From Methylomonas sp. (GTDB lineage Bacteria > Pseudomonadota > Gammaproteobacteria > Methylococcales > Methylomonadaceae), in contig JALXCS010000190.1 of the NCBI GenBank assembly GCA_026990815.1, forward strand, positions 1 through 5,759: a stretch of 5,759 bases of DNA. The letters are read 5' to 3'. Under the pieces are notes generated by a model, which ran no database searches, was not told where the DNA came from, and saw nothing but the letters and a program-made list of their open reading frames with translations. A program made the translations under genes and the position numbers. This document shows positions 1 through 5,667 of the stretch, piece after piece. How positions within the stretch are numbered: position 1 is the first letter of the stretch; each line of letters opens with the position of its first letter.

Positions 1-1
1 C

Positions 2-85
2 AACCTCGATGAGCATCATGCTCCTTTGCGTTCGTTATTGTCTGAAAAATTTCAGATCATTGATGGGCAAACGGGGTATTCTTGA
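2..85 (+). CDS. IS630-family transposase, C-terminal fragment (5' end outside window)
   Basis: A reading frame is open from base 2 and gives 27 residues before TGA at 83-85. It contains LRSLLSEKFQII near the end. This resembles the C-terminus of IS630-family DDE transposases, which commonly finish with an LRSLL-(T/S)-E-x-F-x-II-like stretch after the catalytic domain. The catalytic D-D-E residues would lie upstream, outside the window. The identification rests on recalled family resemblance plus the terminal repeat overlapping the stop codon and pairing with the repeat at 5637-5654. A second + strand frame is also open here, to a stop at 109-111, but its product looks like nothing recognisable. 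Confidence 0.65.
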   Translation, partial: NLDEHHAPLRSLLSEKFQIIDGQTGYS

Positions 86-95
86 GCGTGGATAG
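78..95 (-). repeat. IS630-type terminal inverted repeat, right (TIR-R)
   Basis: Read on the minus strand from the outer end the sequence is CTATCCACGCTCAAGAAT, bounded outside by TA at 96-97. It matches the left repeat at 5637-5654 with three mismatches, at repeat positions 5, 7 and 10. Similarity decays quickly further inward. The repeat includes the transposase stop codon. Confidence 0.75.
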
Positions 96-97
96 TA

Positions 98-277
98 TTA
101 AAGGGTTCGTAATTATTTAAAAACAGGCGCTATTTTACGATTCTATTTTGTAGAATTACCCCACAAATTTTCCAGAAGGAATATAATAACGCGTCGCTTG
201 TTTGCTATGACAAAGAGTTCAAATAATTGCGTTGAATTGATACGCAATGGTTTTTATCTTTCATTCTGTTTAAAAAA
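98..277 (+). promoter_or_regulatory. Intergenic leader of the DUF6394-channel unit
   Basis: This 180-bp non-coding stretch runs from the IS boundary to the DUF6394-like gene and should hold that gene's promoter. A perfect TATAAT sits at 182-187, but nothing resembling TTGACA lies 16-18 bp upstream. A weaker pair is TTGTTT at 198-203 with AATAAT at 222-227 (18-bp spacing). A 7-bp perfect inverted repeat, ATTGCGT at 226-232 and ACGCAAT at 242-248, has a 9-nt loop and is followed by GGTTTTTA; it could be an operator or a weak hairpin. No Shine-Dalgarno sequence precedes the ATG. None of these signals is strong enough to name a start site. Confidence 0.35.
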
Positions 278-661
278 ATGAATTTAGAAAAAGTAATCTT
301 TGGCTTCTTCATTGTTCTGGCCCTATCATTGAATTTTGGCTTTTTTCTTGGAGAGTTCGACAATCCATTACACCATAATGTATTCGAACTTTTTGCTGTG
401 ATTGTGGTGAATATCATAGCGACCATGTTGAAATTTGGTGATCGCTCTCAGGTTGGTGCTGTGCTACTTGCAACCAGTTTGGTTGCGACTTTGGAGTTGA
501 TTGCAGCTGCAACTTACTGGACAGTAGTGGTTCATATAACAGAAACTGGTTTGACGCCGGATGTCACGGCGACCATTGTTTCTTTAACCGGCGGAGCTTT
601 GATAGCCAATGTGATTTCGGTGATTATGCTGGTTACTGAAACCATGATGTCCCGATTGTAG
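278..661 (+). CDS. DUF6394-like four-helix inner-membrane protein
   Basis: This is a 127-residue hydrophobic protein. Four probable membrane helices can be drawn at about residues 5-24, 34-51, 60-86 and 102-124. A conserved-looking loop, LKFGDRSQVGAVLLATSLVA, lies between helices 2 and 3. The N-terminus MNLEKVIFGFFIVLALSLNF and the LKFGDR loop match my memory of the DUF6394 family, which has no known function. No catalytic or metal-binding motif is visible. The start is ATG at 278: no better in-frame start lies between it and the stop at 233-235, although no Shine-Dalgarno is present. The next gene, a potassium channel, begins 61 bp downstream on the same strand with no clear terminator between, so the two are probably co-transcribed. 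A role as an accessory or regulatory subunit of the channel is inference from position only. Confidence 0.8.
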   Translation: MNLEKVIFGFFIVLALSLNFGFFLGEFDNPLHHNVFELFAVIVVNIIATMLKFGDRSQVGAVLLATSLVATLELIAAATYWTVVVHITETGLTPDVTATIVSLTGGALIANVISVIMLVTETMMSRL

Positions 662-722
662 TTTTTTCAAACCTGTAAGTATAAGTAGGTGACCATTAAT
701 TTTTTGACTTTTAAATCTATAG

Positions 723-2468
723 ATGGCTGCGCCGGTTGATCTTTCGAGAGTAATTTTTATTGTCATGCGCGAAATGCGCGCACCGATCATGACGCTGATT
801 ATTGTTTATTCAGTGTCTATTCTCGGGATGGTATTTATTCCTGGTCCTGTCATTGATGGTAAAACGCAGTATATGAGTATCTTCCATGCGTTTTATTTTA
901 TGACTTATACCGCAACCACAACCGGATTTGGGGAAATCCCTTTTGAATTTAGTAATGCACAACGGTTTTGGGCGATTGCATGTCTTTATGTCAGTGTCGT
1001 GGCCTGGATATATGCCATTGGAAGCATTTTAAAACTTTTTCAAAATCCTTTTTTTCTACGTGCAGTTGATGAGTGGCGATTTACGCGTAGTGTGCAGCGG
1101 GTATCCGAGGCATATTTTATTCTTTGCGGGTTTGGTGATACTGGTAGTGTTTTATTGCGCGGCATCAGTGATGCGGGTTGGTCTGCTGTTGTTATCGATC
1201 AGGATGAAGAGCGCATCAGAGCATTAAAATTAAGAAATTATAATTCCCACATGCCTGGACTGCATGGAGACGCTACGGTTCCCAAGCATCTTCTGGAAGC
1301 AGGATTACGCAGGCCGAATTGTAAAGCAGTGGTTGCCATCACTAATAATGAGGAGGCGAATCTAAAAATTTCGGCAATGGCGCGCCTGTTGAATCCTAAT
1401 GTAGGCATTATTACCATGTCCAAGGTGGATGTATTTGAAGATACCCTTGCTACTCTGGGTGGAGAGGTGCACATCGTTGACCCATTCAAGACTTTTGCCA
1501 GGGTTTTAGCGGCATCAATTCATCGTCCCGGTTTTTATGCATTAAATAACTGGTTAGTTGGGGATAGAAATGCTTCACTTGAAAAGTTTGTGCAACCTCC
1601 AACCGGTTCCTGGGTGGTGTGCGGGTATGGACGGATGGGATATGAAGTCAGTCGGGTGTTAAAAAAACTTAATATTACAACTACTGTTATTGATCCACAT
1701 CAAGATCGAGACAAAAGTCATATCGATAATTATATTCTTGGCAGGGCAACTGGAAAAACCCTGGCTGAAGCAGGAGTTGAACTGGCTGATGGTATTCTAG
1801 CTGGTACCGACGATGATGGCCATAATCTGAGTATATTGCTTAATGCAAGATTTTTTAATAAGGATTTGTTCAGTATTGTCAGGCAAAATCGTCATGTAAA
1901 TGAAATTGCATTCAATGCGGCCGATACAGATATGATAATGCAGCCATCATTGGTGACAGCTAGACGCATATTGTTTTTGCTTGTGGCACCATTGTTAAAA
2001 CCCTTCTTTCATTATTTGCTGGAGGATAAGCCAGGCAGAGCAGAGGTAATGGATGAAGTCATAGAGCGTTTGAAACAAACTTTTGGCAAAAGAAAGCCTC
2101 ACCTAGTGACAATTCAATTTACCCGGGAAACCAGTAAGGCTATTTTTCAATGGCAGGATGAAGGGAAAAAAGTTTTTTTAAGAGACCTGGTTAGAAACCC
2201 CGATAACCGTGACAAAATGCTCAGTATTGTAGTGTTTGTTATAAAATCGGGGGAAGAGGTGCATATTTTGCCGCCGCCAGATTATGAAATAAAAGCCGGC
2301 GACCAGCTGCTATATTGTGGAACGCATTACGCACAACGTTTGTTTAATGCAACGATAAATAATGAGTACAAATTATTTTATATTCAAAATGGAGTATTCA
2401 AACCAAGGAGCTATTTATTTCAGTGGTATTTCAAGAAAACTAACAGGTTGGGCGTGAACGTCGGCTAG
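723..2468 (+). CDS. Two-RCK potassium channel (ion channel pore plus tandem TrkA-N domains)
   Basis: This 581-residue inner-membrane K+ channel has a two-helix pore module and a large cytoplasmic ligand-sensing part. Helix 1 is about residues 21-39. The pore loop carries TATTTGFGE (63-71), equivalent to the classical TVGYGD filter, and helix 2 is about 82-105. The first RCK/TrkA-N domain starts with the dinucleotide-binding CGFGDTG (135-141) and has acidic D159 after strand 2 and GDAT (182-185). The second starts with CGYGRMG (300-306), with D324. A TrkA-C-like domain follows at about 485-550. This architecture resembles the family of Geobacter GsuK, which is gated by nucleotides and ions; ligands here are not known. 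The start is firm because a TAG at 720-722 lies directly before the ATG. No Shine-Dalgarno is visible; an AGGTGA at 687-692 is too far away. It follows the DUF6394-like gene and converges on ispH. Confidence 0.92.
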   Translation: MAAPVDLSRVIFIVMREMRAPIMTLIIVYSVSILGMVFIPGPVIDGKTQYMSIFHAFYFMTYTATTTGFGEIPFEFSNAQRFWAIACLYVSVVAWIYAIGSILKLFQNPFFLRAVDEWRFTRSVQRVSEAYFILCGFGDTGSVLLRGISDAGWSAVVIDQDEERIRALKLRNYNSHMPGLHGDATVPKHLLEAGLRRPNCKAVVAITNNEEANLKISAMARLLNPNVGIITMSKVDVFEDTLATLGGEVHIVDPFKTFARVLAASIHRPGFYALNNWLVGDRNASLEKFVQPPTGSWVVCGYGRMGYEVSRVLKKLNITTTVIDPHQDRDKSHIDNYILGRATGKTLAEAGVELADGILAGTDDDGHNLSILLNARFFNKDLFSIVRQNRHVNEIAFNAADTDMIMQPSLVTARRILFLLVAPLLKPFFHYLLEDKPGRAEVMDEVIERLKQTFGKRKPHLVTIQFTRETSKAIFQWQDEGKKVFLRDLVRNPDNRDKMLSIVVFVIKSGEEVHILPPPDYEIKAGDQLLYCGTHYAQRLFNATINNEYKLFYIQNGVFKPRSYLFQWYFKKTNRLGVNVG

Positions 2469-2486
2469 GTGTTACGCCCGACCTGT
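2443..2486. terminator. Bidirectional hairpin terminator between channel gene and ispH
   Basis: Bases 2443-2457 pair with 2472-2486 to give a 15-bp stem with two G-T wobbles and a 14-nt loop. The core pairs GGGCGT with ACGCCC. The stem begins inside the last codons of the channel gene, and the stop codon TAG (2466-2468) sits in the loop. On the minus strand, ispH transcription runs into the hairpin and then a T-rich tail reading TTAGTTTTCTT, close to a standard intrinsic terminator. On the plus strand the six-T run at 2501-2506 comes 14 nt after the stem, so termination in that direction may be weaker. Confidence 0.75.
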
Positions 2487-2495
2487 AAATTAGGT

Positions 2496-3449
2496 TTAAA
2501 TTTTTTGTATATGTGTCCTTAGTTCCTTGGGAAGGGAAAACACCACTTTTTCTTCGATTCCATCATTTTCGATGGCTGTTTTTCCGCCCCATTGCTTTAA
2601 TAGATCGATTACTTCCTGGACAAGAACTTCAGGTGCCGAAGCTCCGGCTGTAACGCCAACAACATTGACCTTTTCAAGCCATTGTTTTTCCATATTGGTA
2701 GAGGTGTCGATCAAATAGGCGGGCTTTCCCAACTGTTCTGCAATTTCCCTCAGTCGATTTGAGTTAGAACTGTTTGGTGAGCCAACCACAAGAATCAGAT
2801 CAGCTTTTTTTGCCAGATTATGGACCGCATCTTGCCGGTTTTGGGTTGCATAACAAATGTCATCTTTCTTTTGTCCCTGGATTATTGGAAAATGCTTTTT
2901 TAGTGCATCAACCATGGCTTTGGTGTCAGTCATGGATAATGTAGTCTGAGTGACATAAGCCAGTTTTTCCGGGTTATTAACTTTAAGATTTGCGACATCT
3001 TCCGGTGTTTCGACCAGATAGATTGCCCCATGTTCGGTACATTTTTCATATTGACCCATGGTGCCTTCAACTTCCGGATGACCGGCATGTCCGATCAAAA
3101 TAACTTCGGTGTCATTTTTTGCATGTTTGGCCACTTGGATATGAACTTTGGTTACTAAAGGGCAAGTGGCGTCAAAAACGGTAAGATTTCGATCTTTTGC
3201 TTCTTGTTGCACTTTTTTTGAAACGCCGTGAGCACTGAAAATCAAGTGTGAACCAACAGGGACATCTGCCAAATCTTCAATAAAAATAGCCCCTTTTTCT
3301 TTCAGCCCTTCAACAACGGTTCGATTATGCACCACTTCATGGCGAACATAAATCGGTGCCCCAAAAGTTTCCAGTGCTGTATCCACAATTTCGATGGCAC
3401 GGTCTACACCGGCACAGAACCCACGCGGGTTGGCGAGTAATATTTGCAT
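2496..3449 (-). CDS. ispH: 4-hydroxy-3-methylbut-2-enyl diphosphate reductase
   Basis: IspH (LytB) is the last enzyme of the MEP isoprenoid pathway. It reduces HMBPP to isopentenyl and dimethylallyl diphosphate with a [4Fe-4S] cluster. The 317 residues match the family's usual length. All three cluster cysteines are present: C12 in NPRGFCAG, C96 in DATCPLVTK and C199 in DDICYATQNRQ. Substrate-site residues are also present: H41 (EVVHNRTVV), H74 (SAHGVS), H124 and E126 (GHAGHPEVEGT), the SSN motif at 227-229 (GSPNSSNS), and S271 (TAGASAPE). It lies 36 bp downstream of rraA on the same strand and is probably co-transcribed. Its RBS is weak: the leader has only CAAG before the ATG, plus an 11-bp palindrome (AGTTA-A-TAACT) at 3456-3466. 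In most bacteria this gene is essential, and no other copy is in view. Confidence 0.97.
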   Translation of the reverse strand: MQILLANPRGFCAGVDRAIEIVDTALETFGAPIYVRHEVVHNRTVVEGLKEKGAIFIEDLADVPVGSHLIFSAHGVSKKVQQEAKDRNLTVFDATCPLVTKVHIQVAKHAKNDTEVILIGHAGHPEVEGTMGQYEKCTEHGAIYLVETPEDVANLKVNNPEKLAYVTQTTLSMTDTKAMVDALKKHFPIIQGQKKDDICYATQNRQDAVHNLAKKADLILVVGSPNSSNSNRLREIAEQLGKPAYLIDTSTNMEKQWLEKVNVVGVTAGASAPEVLVQEVIDLLKQWGGKTAIENDGIEEKVVFSLPKELRTHIQKI

Positions 3450-3485
3450 ATCTTGAGTTAATAACTTGGTTAATAGTGGGTTATT

Positions 3486-3971
3486 TTAACTTAACATTGT
3501 TTCGGATACGATAATTCCGTCATAATCGGCGTATAAATACTGATCTTTCTTAAAATTGATACCGCCAAAGGTGATCAAAATATCGCGATCACCAATACCA
3601 CGTTTATGGCTTTTTAAGGGATGGGTTCTAAGCGCGCGAATTCCAATAGGTGTCTTGGAAAGCTCAATATAATCACGAACACAACCGTATATAATAATAC
3701 CTTGCCAGCCATTTTCATGGGCAATTGTTGCCATATCGCCACCCAGTAATGCACAGCGGTGGGAACCGCCTCCGTCAACGACCAAAACCCGGTTATCTAC
3801 TTTTTCTTCAAGCGTCTGGCGTACCAGCACATTGTCTTCAAAAACTTTCAATGTGGAAATTTGCCCGGAAAAAATAGTATTGCCTCCAAAATTTTTAAGA
3901 ATGGGTTCGGCAATCTGAAAATGTTCTTCGTCTGAGTGTTTATCGCAAAGATCGGCGGTAGTAAATGACAT
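3486..3971 (-). CDS. rraA: RraA-family protein (RNase E activity regulator / HMG-aldolase-like)
   Basis: This 161-residue protein aligns from end to end with the RraA (formerly MenG-like) family. Landmarks are T-x-DLCD (5-10), NFGGNTIFSGQI (27-38), VLVVDGGGSHRCALLGGDMA (62-81), GWQGIIIYGCVRD (88-100), and the C-terminal YADYDGIIVSE (147-157). E. coli RraA binds RNase E and lowers its activity. Related class II pyruvate aldolases (HMG/CHA aldolase) use a metal site defined by G-X20-R-D-X2-E/D. That pattern is complete here: G78, R99, D100 and E103. As I recall, the canonical E. coli RraA lacks this Asp. Aldolase or oxaloacetate decarboxylase activity is therefore possible; RNase E regulation is the default database label. 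It is the first gene of a minus-strand pair with ispH. No Shine-Dalgarno precedes its ATG, and an AT-rich hairpin ends 6 bp upstream. Confidence 0.92.
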   Translation of the reverse strand: MSFTTADLCDKHSDEEHFQIAEPILKNFGGNTIFSGQISTLKVFEDNVLVRQTLEEKVDNRVLVVDGGGSHRCALLGGDMATIAHENGWQGIIIYGCVRDYIELSKTPIGIRALRTHPLKSHKRGIGDRDILITFGGINFKKDQYLYADYDGIIVSETMLS

Positions 3972-3977
3972 GACATT

Positions 3978-4007
3978 TGATATGAAAAATAATTTTTTAT
4001 CATATCA
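3978..4007 (-). promoter_or_regulatory. AT-rich hairpin/palindrome just upstream of rraA
   Basis: TGATATGA (3978-3985) is the exact reverse complement of TCATATCA (4000-4007), and A-rich and T-rich tracts inside (3986-3989, 3993-3998) can extend the pairing. The structure ends 6 nt before the rraA start codon and occupies the place where an RBS should be. It could act as an operator, or as an mRNA hairpin if transcription starts upstream of 4007. On the minus strand an extended -10-like element (TGATATGAT) overlaps its outer arm at 3999-4007. Confidence 0.5.
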
Positions 4008-4038
4008 GATCTTGGCCAAGTTTTGACTGCAAAGTCAA
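3999..4038 (-). promoter_or_regulatory. Candidate promoter for rraA-ispH
   Basis: Read on the minus strand, TTGACT (4038-4033) is a good -35 match. At 18 bp spacing it meets only CAAGAT (4014-4009), a poor -10. Further along, TATGAT (4004-3999) preceded by TGA makes an extended -10 that needs little -35 help. The TTGACT box is half of a 6-bp inverted repeat (TTGACT-GCAA-AGTCAA, 4023-4038), and the perfect palindrome CTTGGCCAAG (4011-4020) lies between the two boxes. The choice between these start sites is not settled by the sequence. Confidence 0.35.
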
Positions 4039-4170
4039 TATTCTAAAATAATGTTGTTTTCCTGCAACAGAATACTGGCAAAATTTAAAAGCCGATCTAT
4101 ACTCAACAGAGCCGTTAGGCCTTCAGGTAAGAATATTAAGGTTGTAATTTACATTTAATTGATCAGGATT

Positions 4171-4188
4171 TTGTCATAAAACTGTCAT
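4171..4188 (+). promoter_or_regulatory. Pho box (PhoB binding site) for the porin gene
   Basis: TTGTCATAAAACTGTCAT has the 7-4-7 architecture of the PhoB site and agrees with the consensus (CTGTCAT, A-rich spacer, CTGTMAY) at 17 of 18 positions. It replaces a normal -35 box: the next -10-like sequence, TATATT, begins 9 bp after its last base, near the position expected for PhoB-activated promoters. This predicts induction of the downstream porin under phosphate limitation. Confidence 0.85.
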
Positions 4189-4196
4189 ATTAATTT

Positions 4197-4202
4197 TATA
4201 TT
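4197..4202 (+). promoter_or_regulatory. -10 element of the Pho-regulated porin promoter
   Basis: TATATT matches TATAAT in five of six positions and follows the Pho box after an 8-bp gap. An alternative, TATTCT at 4199-4204, gives a 10-bp gap but a weaker match. Either predicts a transcript start near 4209-4212 and a leader of about 55 nt. Confidence 0.55.
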
Positions 4203-4249
4203 CTTGTCGCGTTTTTACAATTTCCAGTTGTTTTAATACAACTATTTTT

Positions 4250-4256
4250 AGGAGGT
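4250..4256 (+). promoter_or_regulatory. Perfect Shine-Dalgarno of the porin gene
   Basis: AGGAGGT lies 7 nt before the ATG at 4264 and fixes that start. It is the only full Shine-Dalgarno ahead of any complete gene in this window, which suggests high-level translation of the porin. Confidence 0.92.
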
Positions 4257-4263
4257 ATCTCAA

Positions 4264-5616
4264 ATGAGAGGCAAAATACAAAAAGCTGCAAAAATTATTG
4301 CGATAGGGGCAATGGTTCTGCTCTCAAGCAATGCTTTTGCTGACAAAACCAGTGAAAAACTATTAAAAATATTAGTGGCCAATGGCGCTATTAACCAAGC
4401 TCAATATGCAGAGTTATCAAAACTCGTAAAAGAAGATGAAGAAGCGGCCGCAAAAGCTATTGAAAACGAGGTGAAAGTGTCATTGAAAGGTGGTCACTTT
4501 AAAATGAAAACTGCAGATGGCCAATTTAAAATGCAAATTGGTGGCAGAATCATGGTCGATTCAGCTTGGTATGATGATCCCGATAACAAATTTGGGGATG
4601 GTACAGAATTACGACGAGCCCGTATTTTTGTCAAAGGAACTGTTTGGGACAATTGGCATTACAAATTTCAATATGATTTTGCTGGTGGTGGAGCAATTAA
4701 AGATGCGTTTATTAGGTATACTGGGTTAAAGCAGCACCTAAATTTTCCGCTAGCTGTAACTGTGGGGAATTTCAAGGAGCCGTTTAGTCTTGAAGAGTTA
4801 ACTAGTTCAAAATATATTACTTTTATGGAAAGGGCTCTGCCAAATGCTTTTGCTCCAGGGAGGAATCTTGGGGTTCAGTTGAGCAGTCATGGTAAAGTGA
4901 TGGATGGTGGCTGGACAGCGGCCGTTGGTTGGTTTGGGAAAGGATTTGATGATGATGAAGTTGGTTCCGGTTTTGATGAGAGTACAGCTGTCGCAGGGCG
5001 TGTCACTTTTGCGCCGATTGCGACAAAAACCAAAGTTTTACATTTTGGCGGTGCAGCAGAATATCGAAGCTATGATGCGAATGCAGGTGCTATTTTAAGA
5101 GTAAGGCAGCGTCCTGAGTCTCATATAGCAGATCATCGGTTGGTCGATACAGGCAGATTTTCGGCTGGAAATACCACTAAGTGGGGTTTTGAAACAGCAG
5201 CTGTATACGGTCCTTTCTCAATTCAAAGTGAATATATGCACATGAATGCAACTGATGTTAATCGTACCGCTCAAGATGCTCGCTTAAATGGCTGGTATGT
5301 TTATGGCAGTTATTTTATTACTGGGGAGTCAAGAAATTATAGTGCCAAAAAAGGCGTTTTTGGTCGTGTCAAACCCAGCTCAATCGTCGGTCAAGGAGGT
5401 TGGGGTGCTTGGGAGTTGGCTGCCCGTTATAGCAGTCTTGAGCTTGAAAGTATCCCCGGTGCAAATGGTTGGGAGGAATATAATGTTACCATTGGACTGA
5501 ATTGGTACGCTACACCAAGTATCAGGTTTATGGCTAACTATGTGTTAACTGACTCCAATAATCCAAACTTTGATGATCCGAATATCTTCCAATTACGCGG
5601 TCAAATTGATTTCTAA
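4264..5616 (+). CDS. Phosphate-type outer-membrane porin (OprP/OprO, Porin_O_P family)
   Basis: This 450-residue outer-membrane beta-barrel protein probably carries phosphate or polyphosphate into the periplasm. A signal peptide spans residues 1-26: positive MRGKIQK, a hydrophobic core, then SSNAFA before D27. A short helical N-terminal segment (about 31-68) contains LLKILVANGAINQAQYAEL, typical of OprP/OprO-like proteins, before the barrel starts near residue 70. Family landmarks are TELRRARIFVKG (114-125), WHYKFQYDFA (131-140), the segment from VGNFKEPFSLEELTSS (167-182) and FMERALPNAFAPGRNLG (187-203). The protein ends in QLRGQIDF, with the C-terminal Phe needed for barrel assembly. A strong Pho box and a perfect Shine-Dalgarno precede it, so phosphate-starvation control is likely. 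Substrate choice is inferred from family and Pho box; the OprP phosphate-binding lysines could not be mapped by eye. An IS630-type element starts 20 bp after its stop. Confidence 0.93.
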   Translation: MRGKIQKAAKIIAIGAMVLLSSNAFADKTSEKLLKILVANGAINQAQYAELSKLVKEDEEAAAKAIENEVKVSLKGGHFKMKTADGQFKMQIGGRIMVDSAWYDDPDNKFGDGTELRRARIFVKGTVWDNWHYKFQYDFAGGGAIKDAFIRYTGLKQHLNFPLAVTVGNFKEPFSLEELTSSKYITFMERALPNAFAPGRNLGVQLSSHGKVMDGGWTAAVGWFGKGFDDDEVGSGFDESTAVAGRVTFAPIATKTKVLHFGGAAEYRSYDANAGAILRVRQRPESHIADHRLVDTGRFSAGNTTKWGFETAAVYGPFSIQSEYMHMNATDVNRTAQDARLNGWYVYGSYFITGESRNYSAKKGVFGRVKPSSIVGQGGWGAWELAARYSSLELESIPGANGWEEYNVTIGLNWYATPSIRFMANYVLTDSNNPNFDDPNIFQLRGQIDF

Positions 5617-5636
5617 TTGGTTGTTGGGCAACTATA

Positions 5637-5654
5637 CTATTCGCGATCAAGAAT
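5637..5654 (+). repeat. IS630-type terminal inverted repeat, left (TIR-L)
   Basis: CTATTCGCGATCAAGAAT is preceded by TA. Fifteen of its 18 bases match the reverse complement of 78-95, including the uninterrupted eight-base run TCAAGAAT. Part of it (5637-5649) also has an imperfect inverted copy (11 of 13) inside the element at 5682-5694. Confidence 0.75.
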
Positions 5655-5667
5655 GCACATAAACTAG

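Larger units (their letters stand above)
1..95 (+). mobile_element. IS630-type insertion sequence, right end (copy A)
   Basis: This is the right-hand remnant, within the window, of an IS630/Tc1-mariner-type element. It contains the 3' end of a transposase reading frame (stop at 83-85) and an 18-bp terminal repeat at 78-95, followed by TA at 96-97. The reverse complement of 78-95 matches 5637-5654 at 15 of 18 positions, and that second site is also next to a TA, at 5635-5636. TA target duplication is the known habit of this family. The element lies on the + strand and begins outside the window, so its full length and integrity are unknown. The terminal repeat overlaps the last codons of the transposase, which fits a compact element. 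Confidence 0.75.

Noticed and set aside
1..37. Possible minus-strand gene start near the left edge (AGGAG followed by ATGATG, reading off the window)
   Set aside because: The AGGAG is only 1-4 nt from the ATGs, only a few codons are visible, and the plus-strand transposase tail with its terminal repeat explains this sequence better.
179..191. A 13-base direct repeat, GAATATAATAACG, at 179-191 and 5689-5701
   Set aside because: One copy is outside IS copy A and the other is inside IS copy B, so they are not equivalent positions. The sequence is AT rich, contains a TATAAT, and a match of this length is near chance in a window this size.
226..256. Inverted repeat followed by T-run as an intrinsic terminator before the DUF6394-like gene
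   Set aside because: The stem has only 7 pairs with three G-C pairs, and the T-run is offset and interrupted; it is kept only as a possible operator.
767..785. Repeated ATGCGCG in the channel N-terminus as a restart or repeat element
   Set aside because: It simply encodes MREMRA and has no wider repeat structure.
584..790. Minus-strand frame of 68 codons between the DUF6394-like and channel genes
   Set aside because: It overlaps both genes antisense, has no RBS, and its product has no membrane, signal or family features.
1238..1489. Minus-strand frame inside the channel gene
   Set aside because: It is a shadow of the first RCK domain, whose own frame has clear motifs.
2527..2718. Plus-strand frame opposite the 3' end of ispH
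   Set aside because: It is antisense to conserved IspH coding sequence, lies beyond the convergent terminator, and lacks an RBS.
4076..4100. Possible sigma-54 promoter (TGGCA at 4076-4080) upstream of the porin
   Set aside because: There is no TTGCA-type -12 element at the required spacing; the Pho box promoter is far better supported.
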